Assembly (NCBI GenBank): GCA_949152475.1
Contig: OX424555.1
Location: forward strand, 57,331,977-57,395,976
Source: Terebella lapidaria
Lineage: Eukaryota > Annelida > Polychaeta > Terebellida > Terebellidae
Direction: 5' to 3'
DNA length: 64,000 nt
Shown here one piece after another: positions 50,066 to 62,039 of the stretch. The notes beneath the pieces are model-generated. The model was not told the origin of the DNA and made no database searches. It saw nothing but the letters and a program-made list of their open reading frames with translations. The translations under genes and the position numbers were made by a program. The number at the start of each line of letters is the position of its first letter. Within the stretch, counting starts at the first letter, position 1.

Positions 50066-53000
50066 CTCTTCACATTACCCATTCCACTAAAATGGAAGAG
50101 CATGGTTGCACGAGAGTTTAGTGTGAGTGGATGCTCAGTCAGACTCCGCCCATAATTTGTACACGACCACCAAGAACATTCTCATCTTATCAAGGATTTA
50201 GTGGCGTCCAAGTCCAGCAAGTGTCGACAAGTAGTGATATTGTCTCATCCATAATATTTAGTAAATGTTAATACACTACATCTGCTAAGCTACTCAAGAT
50301 AGAGTCGAGATCTATAAAAAGATCAATCAGATCGATTGACCAGAAACAGGCAAGGATATTACCTCCTTATCTATTTGATGTGATGGGTCGATACGTACAT
50401 CTATTTTCTGCATCTAGACAATAATTATAACATATGCAAATATCACGAAACAAATACAAATGTGAAGTCATTTTGAAATCCATTTTATTTTTATATTGCA
50501 GTCATATGAGCAAAGTCACCATAACTGGTTCACCACCACATCTTCAGACCGCCATTTATAGCAAATCTGAGAGAGTGGTATTTTGCATTTCATCATCAGG
50601 CCAACGTGAAGACATAATGGCATCCTACTGGATGTTATGTTCAGCAGAATATTTCGTTGGAAAATGCTGCGAAGCAGATAGTCTGGTGATATAGCTCAAG
50701 GTTAATATGTTGTAAACTGACACTCGATAGTTGGCGGTGATAATTTTGCGGTAATGAAACCGTTATTGCGGGGAAGACCTTGGATATGATGTTCTGAAGT
50801 ACACCACATGATCAACACTCATCAAAATTTTCGGTCAGAGCATCCACTAAAACTGCCGCATATGTAATAAATGATTTTCATAGCCTACTGAATGACGATT
50901 GTATACAAATTTTGGTGGGAATCATTATTTTATTGAAGGTTATAGTATAAAACAAAAGTGTAATTTGGGTATTAACCTGAATATTCATGAAAAAAGAAAA
51001 ATCAATTTTGAATTCGTCATTGAGACCAGCAGTCTTACGACCCAGGAACGTATCGGGAAACAAAGAAGTCAACACTGAGCCAGCCATAGTTATCAAACGC
51101 TGTCAGATGAGAAGTGAATAAGGCGATCATGTTTCCGAATAACTTTGCTTTTAGAAAATGAGATGAGAGATTTTTTTCCGCGATGCATGCATTACATGTC
51201 TTCGACCATGTATGCATTGAATAAACGGACCTACCTTGGAAATGAACAGTTTTCTATCTAATGCTATGCACGTGCAGCAAGCGCAAATAGAATTCTAATG
51301 GATATCTGATGTCCATGAGCTTTATTGAATTACTGCTTCTGATAGACCACTTTCAAACACATCGATCTGTAGACTAGATAGAAGTTGAAAATTTCTCGTG
51401 GATCGTACTATTGTTCAACACTGAATTTGTCTTTACCTGTGTTAAATACAACATGATGTTCGAAACTATTGAAATACCGAAAACCATCAGAACCATCAGT
51501 GTTGATCAGCACTTCCAGCCCCATGACATTCGAAAACACATTTCTGTCATACTGATATCCTTTTTAACAGATAATTCATATGCAAACTTGAACATTCATG
51601 ATTACATATATAATCACATCAAATACAGGTGTGAAAAAATCACAATTCCTCTCACCACCTAGGTCCTTTCCATGTGAACCGTATTCGTATGGTGAAAAAT
51701 GTCAACACACAATGACCTCGGGGGAGAAAGTACAAACGGGTGCCTTTATAAGGCGAGCTGTTGTAGTCCAATGCACATGTGAACGATATCCTCCGGTTTA
51801 TATATGAACACGATAACAGGTTCATTTTACATGTGAATGATTCTCCAAATTCAATATGTCCACTCAAACAATGGAGAATTGATAAACTATGAATGGTTAA
51901 TGTCAATGATACTCTCAAGGGAATTGGGGCCAGAACTCCAAAGAATAGGTAGCGAAATATTTTCTAAAGCTGATCGATGTTGTAATATACGATGACGATT
52001 CTTCACAACATCCAAGGCCTGTCAAGGTCAGTGTCATCCAGGAGAATCATGGCCGCTCATTTGTCTGTCACTTCTGGCCCAACAAACTACTCAAACTCCG
52101 CCGCTCAGACAGGGCGTCACAACAAGCATACTCATGAACCATTGACATAATTTATGACTTCCCTTGTTCGCAAACCGTCGCACTTTCCGTTCTTAATACC
52201 TTAGTAATTTTTCTCTGAATTGACAGCCACCAATTACTCTGATAAATCAGAATGTGTCTGCACTGACACAACACCGAATCATTTGCAATTTGCCAGTTCT
52301 GTGTGATTAGCAACGATGTTGATACCTGACCTAGAGTAGGAGCAAGCCTCGCACCCGCTCGACAAATTGTCATTGTAAACACTTCAGAACGACCACAAAC
52401 ACGTGAAATCAGCGGCAAAGACCCCTTAATGAGTGGCATAAACTCGCAAATGGGCAAGTGTTTGCCGAGAAGGATATTTTGGTTCTGGTAAAATGCCTGC
52501 CCGTTACCGCCCCAAAAATTAGTGACGAGGTTGTTATGCCTTTCACCAATGTACCATTGGATCTAAAATTATTGTACTATTTTAAACCTTTGAGCGCTGA
52601 CATATACTTTGTCACAGAGATACCATTTTTTCCCCAATTGTTGCAATGTCAATATTTTATATCTGTTTCCTGTATACTGCAAACACGATAACACATGTAG
52701 CATCTTCTTGTCAGTTTCGTTACAAATTAGATCATGTTTCAGAGCAACTTAGATATCCGTGCTAAAGTAGGAATTCATCTCTTTTCTTAAGATAGAGTGA
52801 TCAGTTTCCCTGTGATAACGATCTATATAATTGTCAATGTTGTTTCAAACTCATACTATATTATACCTCTCGGGGAAATGGTACATGGAGTGTACTCGGA
52901 TGACACAGGTGGTATTATCCATATATACGGTCTTTAAAGGATAGAAATTCAACATATTTCATAAGACGACATTCATATGGGCAAAATGCATGTTCAAGGA

Positions 53001-53444
53001 CAATTCGCCGATATTTATCGTATCAATGGTGATCCATGATAATATGCTGGCAATAACATCAAGGTTGAGGACAAGGCAGCTAGTGTGTAGAATATAATTG
53101 TTTGTAATGCTGGAATTGATTTACAACTGACCAGCAGTAATATAGCGAACTGCATGAAACAGGAAGCAAACCAAAATCTGATAATTGAAAACTTGTTGAA
53201 TATCAATATGTGAACGTTCACATAATCAGGTCCCCTATAATCAGTTGCACGAAAAAAAAATACGGATATTTCGTCGAACATTCTGATTTTAACTGGACCA
53301 CAGAAAGATGCTGCATTTTACAGTATAATCTGACGTGACATGCGCAATTTACTCGGCGTGCACTGGATGTCAATCACAATTATCACATGGAAGTTATCTG
53401 TATATTCAATGTGAAATGTGTTAATGTGAAAAGCTGTATTTTCC

Positions 53445-55080
53445 GGAACGAACTGACTATCAATACCGGCGTATGATTTTGGATGAACTAATCATGATCG
53501 AAGTGCCATTTACTCTACAGATATAGTGAGTCACCACCATGGTGATGATGTTTTCGATATTCAGACTATGTTTCTATTTTGCAAACCGGTTCATCAGCTT
53601 ATGAAATTATAATACCACATAAATTGTGTTACTGGCACCAAAACCACCATAACCACGGCAAGTTCACGTTGATACGTTCACGGTGAGACGCTGAAGATAC
53701 TGACGATATCATTATCATCTTCTCATGATTGATAGATGTGACGGAAATATCAATAATAGATTGGCGACAAGGAAAATTTAGCAGGATGACATTGCGCAAG
53801 CTAGCATCCTCCGAGATTAATCATGTTGTTTTCTGATTAGAAGCGACGTTGATCAAACATAGAGGGCGAAAATAAATTGTGCACTCGCACGTGCTTGGTT
53901 AAATGTCAATTTCTAGCAGCAACAATGATTATCAATAACCATAACGTTATATTGAGACTTTGAACAGAAAGAGTTCAGCGAATGTAATAGTACTAGTAGT
54001 TAACATAGACACTGAAAGATATCTGCCATGTTCAATCCTTTGTATGACTGACATTGTAAGTTCATGCCTAAACCATGTAACATTGTATGGGGTATCGAAG
54101 GCATGATTTCGTGCATTTTGCATTTGCACACAATACGTAGCATCCAAAAATAATGGTTCTTCTAGTTCTTTTCAATGGAAGTGTCACAAATATAGTTCTT
54201 CGTTAGGGTCGAGTCATTCATGTATATACCTGAATATTTCAAAGTATTGAAACATAATAGCTGAGTACTTATGGAAGTTAACAAAAAATCCTATGAAACT
54301 TGAGATGTCGATCACCTTTACAAGCTATATTCGAAGAAGAAAATATGTCCATAGAGAATGGTCACTAATATATTTGTGAACAATCCACATAATGTTGGTA
54401 ATCAACAGGGCAGGGATTTTATCGGAATAACTGCTGGATAACTTCAACACCAAATGTAAGTATGAATCTATTACCTCCAATACAATCAGATCTAGATGAT
54501 GCCAAATACAAATTACAAACGTAAAATACAACATTTTGCAATAAAAAGCAAAGCCCAACCAAATAGTTTATCCAAACACACACCGGCGTCATGAGGGGCA
54601 GACAGTGTGTTAAATGTAGTTGTTTCTACTGTACGCCTGGTGAAATTAGTATACAACTGCCCAACAACCTATGAAAATAATTTAGAAATCCGAAACAAAC
54701 CCCATGGAATAGATATATGAAAAGTACGTAAGTACCTAATCACAAGCCAGAAGGCTCCTGAGTTAATGGTATCCTCGGGGACAGGTTTAACGTCCACCAG
54801 CAGTGTTGTAAAGAAAGGGCAGACAGACAAGATCGAGTCCAAATAACATGGCCTCCTTTATTGTCAGTATCTGTTTATTCAAACAGCATCCGTTTGAAGA
54901 TTGTGGCAGAGTTTGTCGTTCCTTTGACAAGTTGAACACTGCTGTTCATATCATGTTGTTTATTCAGCGATTGACACGATAAATCTGTTTGATGGATTTA
55001 TCTTATAGTGTTTTCTTATGACATTACCCGGCAAAACTACACACGAGGCTTCGCCACATATAGGGGTGGTCTGGATGTAT
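53445..55080 (-). repeat. Counterpart of the inverted segment in copy 3
   Basis: This is the reverse complement of 48600-50065 with interruptions, the largest being the dispersed repeat at 54470-54815. The 3' half (54300-55080) has the same orientation as 44190-44700 in copy 1. The 5' half (53640-53960) is inverted relative to 42955-43270 in copy 1. The three copies therefore need at least two separate inversions. Confidence 0.8.
54470..54815 (-). repeat. Dispersed repeat Z, minus orientation
   Basis: Reverse complement of 57098-57459. Landmarks: CAAAGCCCAACCAAATAGTTTATCC (about 54548) pairs with the GGATAAACTATTTGGTCGG block, and GTATCCTCGGGGACAGGTTTAACG (about 54768) pairs with the CGTTAAATCTGTCCCCGAGG block. 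It interrupts the copy 2/copy 3 alignment, so it is an insertion. No inverted ends, poly-A tail or coding frame is evident; class unknown. Confidence 0.75.
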
Positions 55081-55461
55081 CTGAACATATGCCAAGAACA
55101 TCTACTATACTAATCAGGATCGAGTCAAGACCTATCAAAAGATCTGTCAGAATGATTGACCAGAATCAGGCAAGCATACTACCTCTATTTGATGTAATGG
55201 ATCGATACGTACATCTATTACCTGCGTGTGGACATTAATTATAACATATGATAGACATCGAAATTACGTAGATCATGAAAGAAGTGCAAATGTGATGTCA
55301 TTTTGAAATTAATTTCATTGTTACATTGCATATGAGTAGAATCAGCATTACTGGTTGACCATCACATTTTCAGAACGCCATTTGGTACAAAAACGGGAGG
55401 GATGGTATTTTGATTTTCATCATTAGGCCAATTTGACGATAATATTATGCATCCTACTGGA

Positions 55462-55862
55462 CACCCTGCAACATATCTTAAGGCGGTGACTGACCTAGTT
55501 CTTTTGTCTAGGGGTCAGGTCATGTTATTGTCACCGACTTGTGCAGAATTTATTGAAAATGACCATGAACGTGATCACCGTGTCAAAATTTGGGTAAATA
55601 TTGATGGAAGAAACCTTATTTCTGGGGAATTTCAGCCCCTACAAATATTTGTGAAATACATAAATTTGTAGTAATATCTCGGACATCGTATCATCCCCCT
55701 CAGATATTATATATATGCGTTATGGTGCAGAAATTGCATTTTTCTGACCGTGTGTTGATCTTCCTTTTAAAAAATCTGAGCACAAGTCGGTGTCAATAAC
55801 ATGACCTGACCCCTAGACAAAAGAACTAGGTCAGTCACCGCCTTAAGATATGTTGCAGGGTG
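55462..55862 (+). mobile_element. 401-bp MITE with 83-bp terminal inverted repeats and 4-bp TSD
   Basis: The left end (55462-55544) begins CACCCTGCAACATATC. The right end (55780-55862) is its inverted complement with a single mismatch at position 70. TGGA flanks both sides (55458-55461 and 55863-55866). Copies 1 and 2 of the host repeat show the empty site, ACTGGATG, at about 45068 and 50625. The 235-bp interior has no gene, so the element is non-autonomous. CAC...GTG ends with a 4-bp target duplication fit Chapaev-type (CMC) DNA transposons; that family call is an inference. The near-perfect inverted repeats suggest recent insertion relative to the diverged host repeat. Confidence 0.92.
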
Positions 55863-56973
55863 TGGATGGAAAGTTCAGCAGAATATATTTAGTTGAAAAA
55901 TGCTCATGGCAAAAAAATAATTTGGTGATTTATATGTTTATAGCTCAAAGTTAACATGCTGCAAAGTGCTGGCTGTCTGTGATAATTTCGATAGCTGGCT
56001 GTGATAATTTTGCAGTAATTAACCAGATATTGTGCGGAAGACCTTGGATACGATGTTCTGAAGTACACCACATGATCAACGCTCATCAGAATTTTCGGTC
56101 GGAACATCCCCTAAAACTTCCGTACATATAATCAATGCTTTTATAGTCTTACTGAATGACGAATTTGTACATATTTTGGCAGTAATTATTTTTGTAGTGA
56201 ATGTTATAACATAAAACAAAAGAGTAATTTTGGCATCAAACTGAATATTGATACAGAACAAAAACGAATTTTGAATCCGCCTATGAGACCAGCGGTCATA
56301 AAACACATGAGCGTCTCGGGAAACCAAGACGTCAACAATGAGTCAAACACAGTAACCAAAGGTCAAAGGAATAACTAGGGCGAGTAAAGAGATGTGGCTT
56401 CGGGACCACTTATCCGTTATTGGTGTGTGTTGTGTCCCTTGTCTTTCACAGCTTTTCCAAACAGTATATTGTTCTCTGGACAGTACCATGGATGAACGAT
56501 TTGAATTCAGTTGCCATTTGTATTTTTGACTGATTGGTGTCAGACGAAACGCTCATGTTTCCCGATAACAGTTGCTTTTAGGAAATGAGATGGGAGTTTT
56601 TTTTCTGTGATGCGTGCATTACATGTCCCTCACAAATTGAGCATTGAATAAACGAAATTACCTCGTAAATGAACAGTGATCTAGCTAATGGTATGCACGT
56701 GCAGCGAGCGCAAATATAATTTTAATGGATGTCTGATGTCCATGAGCTTTATTGAATTACTGTGTCTGACAGACCACTTTCAAACACAGCAGGACTGTAG
56801 ACTAGATGGGAGTTGAAGGCTTCTCTTGGACTCCTCATATTGTTTAACACTGATTTTGTTTTTATCTTTGTTTATATACAACATGGCGTTCGTAATTATC
56901 AAAACAACGAAGAACCTCCGGATCTTGATACTTAATCGGTATTTTCTCACTCCCATCCTTCTGAGCTAGTGAT

Positions 56974-57459
56974 TGTGTCTTTGGATAAACTATTTGGTCG
57001 GGCTTTGTTTCTATTGCAAAATGTTGAATTATACGTTTGTTATTGGCATCATCAAAATCTGACTGTATTGGTGGTAACGGATTGATACTTACATTCATAC
57101 CACTGAGTCGGTGTCACTGCTGGCGGACGTTAAATCTGTCCCCGAGGATACCATCAACTCAGTAGCCTTCGGGCTTGTGATTAGGTACTTATGTACTTGT
57201 CATATAACTGTTTCATGGGGTTTGTTTCGGATTTCTAAATTATTTTCACAGTTTGTTGGGCAGTTGTATACTAATTCTATCTGGTGTACAGTAGAAACAA
57301 CTACATTTGACACACTGTCTGCCCCTGATGACGCCAGTGTGTCTTTGGATAAACTATTTGGTCGGGCTTTGTTTCTATTGCAAAATGTTGAATTATACGT
57401 TTGTTATTGGCATCATCAAAATCTGACTGTATTGGTGGTAACGGATTGATACTTACATT
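56974..57459 (+). repeat. Dispersed repeat Z, plus orientation, flanked by 122-bp direct repeats
   Basis: Two identical 122-bp segments lie at 56974-57095 and 57338-57459, offset by 364 bp and separated by 242 bp. Both end GGATTGATACTTACATT. The right-hand segment plus the middle part equals the element at 54470-54815 in reverse. The structure R-S-R may be a partial tandem dimer of a 364-bp unit. LTR-type termini cannot be excluded, but no TG...CA ends or primer-binding site are visible. Confidence 0.8.
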
Positions 57460-59341
57460 ATATGCATATCCAAACAAGCATTGAGTACCGCTATACTTAC
57501 ACCGAATCCATATGAAAACGAGTCACAATATTTCTTACAATTTGAGTTTTCTTTATGCAACGTGTTCGGTACATGGCAATTATATAAATACGCAATGTAA
57601 CAGCTATTGGAAAACTTCGACGTTGACAAGCACGACGGGAAAAGTTCAAACGCTGTAAGTGTCGTTGAACTGTTTATGTATGATGCACATTTGAGCAATA
57701 CGTTTCGGGTTGTACATGAACACCAAAACTGTATTCATAGGAAAATTTTGTCACATGTGACTGATTCTCCAAAATCAATCTGGCTCAATCGGTGAGGAAT
57801 GGAATTAACTATGGTATATCTCGATAATACTCTCAAAAGCATTGGCGCCAGAGCTACAAACAATAAGTAGCGACATATTTTCTAAAGCTGATGAATGACT
57901 CAGGGAATGAAAACAGTCCTATCATTCACGATAACGAATGTTTGCAAGGTGTGTGTTTACAAAGTCTTTCAAGGTCAGTGTCATCCAGGAGCATCATGAG
58001 CGGTTATTCGTCTGTCAGTTCAAGCTGACCACCTGCCTTCATGTGCTAAAAAAACGTCACAGCAAGCATTCTCATAAACAATCAACATGATTTATTACTT
58101 CCAATGTCGATCGAGGCTGATGTTTCTACCCTTAATACCTTAGCTATTCCTATCCAATTTGGGAGCCGCCTATCGCTCTGACAAATCAGAATGTGTCTGC
58201 ACTGAGACAACACCAAATAATTTGCAACTTGGCAGATCTGTTTGTGTTTGGTGACGATGTCGAGACCTGTCCATGAGTAGGAGCAAACCTCGCACCCGCT
58301 ACTCTAAATTCCCATCGCAAATACCTTCGCACGACTGCAAACCATAAAAGTGGGCAGCAAACAGCCTCTAGGGAGTAGCATAAACTCGCCATTGTCATTG
58401 GACAACTGCTTGCTGAGAATGACATGACTGATTTTGTTCTGGTCAATGTCTATTCTATGTCTATTCCCAAAATTATTGAAATGTTTGTTGTGGCTTTCAC
58501 CAATGGCCAAAGATTCGCAAATATGTCACGATCATTCTGAAACTCTTTGAAGGAGCAACTATAGCTTGAAATAAATTCATGATTTTTTCTGAAAGAGTTA
58601 ACTTCGCTAATTAACTCAGGCAATTTGGACTGAAACACGCGAGTATGTTTAATATTAACACTTCAAATGCGCATTGTGAGGCCGTAGATTCTACAGAATT
58701 GCACTACTAAAAAAGACATTAGCTACGTCATGAAGTTCCTTCAACGTAATGTATCTCGAGTTTGGCAGAAGCTCTCCTGTGGCCTTAGAATCGTCACCTC
58801 CTCGCAATTCACGGTGTTCATTTCAAGATTACGGTTTTGATAAATGTTGCAAGTTGCTACCCAGTGATAAAAGCACCAATGTGCTTGTGCTCGACTCACG
58901 CCATGTTCATTTGTCCAGAATTTGGACTATTGTTGAAGTTATCCACACGAAAATTGATGCCTTATCTGACGAGAAACACCAGCAACCTTTGCATTGTAGA
59001 CCGAGTGCAATTTCTGACTGATGTGTCACCTTTCTAGATTGAACAAAAATATCGGAATATGACCAATGGCTTTTATTCCTAATAACAATGAAGAATGCTG
59101 GTGATATATCTTACTTGTCAAACACAGACATATTCCCCATTCTTTGGTGAGTGAATATAGACTGTTTAAAATTTACTTTATTATGAACCTCTGACCGCTG
59201 ACATATACTTTTTGCAGTAATTTTTCTTCTGCGAATTTTTGCAATGTCAATATTTTATACCGGTTTCTTGTGTGCTGCAAACAGTACACCGTAACACTCG
59301 TAGCATTCTCTTTGTCGGTTTCCCAACAAATTGAACCATAT

Positions 59342-59359
59342 CCCCCCCCCCCCCCCCCC
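59342..59359 (+). repeat. C18 homopolymer
   Basis: Eighteen C residues inside copy 3 of the tandem repeat. The corresponding positions in copies 1 and 2 (about 47170 and 52728) have none. Exact length is uncertain by sequencing. Confidence 0.9.
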
Positions 59360-59599
59360 AACTTGAACTGCCGTCTCCAAGTAGGCATGCACCTGTTTTC
59401 CTAAGATAGCAATATATCTTCCTGAGATAGTGATCTCTATAACTTTCAAAGTTGTTTCAAACTCATATCATATCATGACATTTCAAGGAGATATTACTAC
59501 TATATTTTATGTGTAGAGTGTGGTCCTCGTATCCATGCACTCCCACTCCTGTGGAAATATCACGCAAGTTTCAATAGAGAATGCCAGAGTGCGTGAACC

Positions 59600-60405
59600 T
59601 GCAGAATCTGCGAAGATGAAGTTATGCTGTATGCAGCATCAAATTTATCAGTTTATCTGCTAAACCTCCATGGCTGTCGACCTACTATATCTTCAGCGAA
59701 AGTGACCATTGATGGTTGTGCTCAATGTCCAAGCATTAGCAATAAGTAGTAATAAGTTATTTTCGGCAACACCATTGACATCAAAAACTATTGAAATATT
59801 CACTGCACATCGGCATTACAATACACCACACACAATCTCGTTGTTGGTTATGTGTTTTTCTTCTGGCATAGCAAGTGCAAACAAATTGTCTACTTACTAC
59901 AATGCCAACATCCATGAGATAAAGCAAAAAAAGCACCAGTTGAACTTTCAAACATAAAAAGTCCATGAGGAATTGTTACCATCTTTCAGAGCGAAAAAAA
60001 AAGAATCACAAAAAGAGAAGGCTAGACGTTTACCACGATATAGTTGTAGTGTATGTGAAATGTGTGAAGCCAGAAACCGACTATGCCACTCTAGCTAACT
60101 GTTGCTATCTTAACATTTTCTGTCGTTTAATTCTATAATACCAGCACACCTACAATATGGACAACGATGTGCACTTGATGAAGCGCTGTCTCACTTCCCG
60201 TTGGGATCACGTACTATGTTGCCTACTTAGGATATAGACGGCATTACTCTCACTTTCGGAGAAACACTCGTTCGTTACGGTTACGTCTTTTTCCTGCAAT
60301 TATTGGTCGATTTTGCGTCTCAAGAACACTCAACATAAAGTGGCTTGCTGATATAAGTTGCTGAGTTCAAAAACTTAAATTAGCGGGTTCGCTTGTGCAT
60401 TTATT
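59600..60405. other. Spacer sequence, nothing recognised
   Basis: No match to the flanking repeats was seen and no gene was recognised. An A-rich run lies near 59994-60002. Confidence 0.4.
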
Positions 60406-61430
60406 ACCCTCGCCCCGATAGGGGCAGAGGGTATTGCAATTGGGTCTGTCCGTTTGTATGTCTGTCTGTCCGCGCGCATATCTCAAAGGAGAATGGTCCG
60501 ATCAACATGAAACTTATAGGGATGAAGCGGTATCTCAGTGGCTCCTCAAATCTGGTCAAAATCGGACAAAAACTGTTGCCATGGCAACGGAAAATGTAAA
60601 AATCAATAATTTACCATAACTCCGGTTCTATTCAAGATAAATTTTTCTAACTAATTTTGTATTTTTCTATGGCCAATTCCTGATCATCTGATATATGGCC
60701 CGTGGTCGTACGACCAAAACTCTCCATTATCGCCCGATGTCGAAAAATTGGGGGTCACGGTTTCAATTTTTTTTGGCCAGCGACGTTTCAGTGCAAATGT
60801 CTGCGCTCATAACTCAAAGGCAAACGACCCGATCGATTTGAAATTTATAGGGCAAGAGTGCTATGGTGCTGGCTCATTCCCTTCAGAATTTCGAAAACGG
60901 TTGCCATGGCAACGGAAAAAAGAAAATCACATAATTGGCTTTAACTCCGGTTCTGCTCGATATTAATTTTTCCAACTATTTTTGTATTTTTCTTTGGCCA
61001 ATTCCCGATCGTTTGGTGTACGACCGATGGTCGTACGACGAAAACTCTCCATTATCGCCGGATGTCGAAAAATTTGGGGTCACGATTTCGGTTATTTTTG
61101 GCCAGCGACGTTTCAGTGCAAATGTCTGCGCTCATAACTCAAAGGCAAACGGTTCGATAGATTTGAAATTTATAGGGCTGGAGTGCTATGGTAATGGCTC
61201 AGTCCCTTTCAAATTTTGCCAAAATCGGGTGAAAACGGTTGCCATGGCAACTGAAAAAATAAAATCACATAATTGACTATAACTCCGGTTCTAATCAATA
61301 TTAAATGTTCAACCTATTTTTGTATTTTTCTTTGGCCAATTCCCAATCGTATGGCGTACAACCGATGGTCTTAAGACCAAAACTCTCAATTATCGCCTAA
61401 TTTTAGTGACTAAATCTGAAGGGCGAGGGT
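60406..61430 (+). mobile_element. 1025-bp non-autonomous element with 10-bp perfect inverted ends and internal 335-bp tandem units
   Basis: The ends ACCCTCGCCC (60406-60415) and GGGCGAGGGT (61421-61430) are perfect inverted complements. After a unique head with a TGTCTGTCTGTCC tract, the body holds diverged tandem units of about 335 bp. They start TAACTCCGGTTCT near 60617, 60950 and 61280; the third is cut short. Each full unit contains GGTCGTACGACC-like and TCTCCATTATCGCC blocks. GTTGCCATGGCAAC occurs near the end of the head and of each full unit. Frames across it are short and conserved only because the repeat is. No target duplication is obvious. Termini plus internal tandem units suggest a non-autonomous DNA or Helentron-like element; class not decided. 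Confidence 0.75.
60575..61251 (+). promoter_or_regulatory. Three perfect RFX X-box palindromes
   Basis: GTTGCCATGGCAAC occurs at 60575-60588, 60900-60913 and 61238-61251, spaced 325 and 338 bp. It is a perfect 14-bp palindrome and the canonical RFX binding sequence. It has stayed intact while flanking bases differ between units. Binding is untested. Confidence 0.5.
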
Positions 61431-62039
61431 CTGCAATCTCTGATTGTCTCGTTGGATTTTACTTCCATCTGTAACGTGCAGGCTACTACCATAGATTAGT
61501 GTATAGATGTTACCACTGTTCCCACTCTGATTTTACCGCAGATTTTACCGCATTTCGATACACACAATAGCATGTCTTTTTCATTCGTAGTGAAAATATA
61601 CAGGGCAAAAGAAATTGATCGTCAGATACTGTTATAGCATATCCATCCTATAGTTAACGCAACCTTGAACTGCACCACCTATTCAGATACATTCATGATT
61701 ACAATAAAATCTCACTTCTGAGCACAACGTTTTCGGCAGCTATTTTTTTTTCAGGGCAATTTACGGCATATCCTATACAAAACACCTGCTAACGTGTACT
61801 CAGCGTTCACTGACATGTAGCACCAGAACATCAAGAGATTGCCATGGACATACATATCATTTTGTGGTGAGAATAGACGGAAACGTACAATTGAACAATA
61901 GTTTATTGATCTAGGATATATGGGATACCAAGCATATGGCAACAGAGCAAATAAAATGGTGATTATCAGTGATAGGCTATATTTATGCCCACCGCCTCGT
62001 AAATTAAAGGCCACTCTTCACCAATGAATAATTGCTGAT
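61431..62039. other. Spacer sequence, nothing recognised
   Basis: AT-rich DNA between the 1025-bp element and copy 4 of the tandem repeat. No gene or repeat was recognised. Confidence 0.4.

Larger units (their letters stand above)
47527..53075 (+). repeat. Diverged 5.5-kb tandem repeat, copy 2
   Basis: The start CATACTTGCTCTCAACC parallels that of copy 1. Other anchors include the inner block beginning ATTGAGACCAGCAGTC near 51020 and the 3' block AAATATTTTCTAAAGCTGAT near 51955. It is uninterrupted by recognisable insertions. Its segment 48600-50065 is inverted relative to copy 3. No gene is recognised. Confidence 0.8.
53076..59600 (+). repeat. Diverged 5.5-kb tandem repeat, copy 3
   Basis: The copy opens with a deletion relative to copy 2 and then continues as ATAATTGTTTGTAATGCTGG near 53091. 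Anchors: GATATTGTGCGG near 56028, ATGAGACCAGCGGTC near 56283 and ACATATTTTCTAAAGCTGATG near 57871. It carries the 401-bp inverted-repeat element and two copies of a dispersed repeat. Alignment fades after about 59520. Confidence 0.75.

Noticed and set aside
56974..57459. LTR retrotransposon or solo-LTR pair
   Set aside because: The direct repeats are only 122 bp, lack TG...CA ends and a primer-binding site, and the 242-bp interior has no gag/pol trace. A tandem dimer of a small repeat explains it better.
60393..61276. Plus-strand frames of 68-113 codons in the 1025-bp element
   Set aside because: Similar peptides recur because the nucleotide units are tandem copies. The frames shift between units and no family is recognisable.
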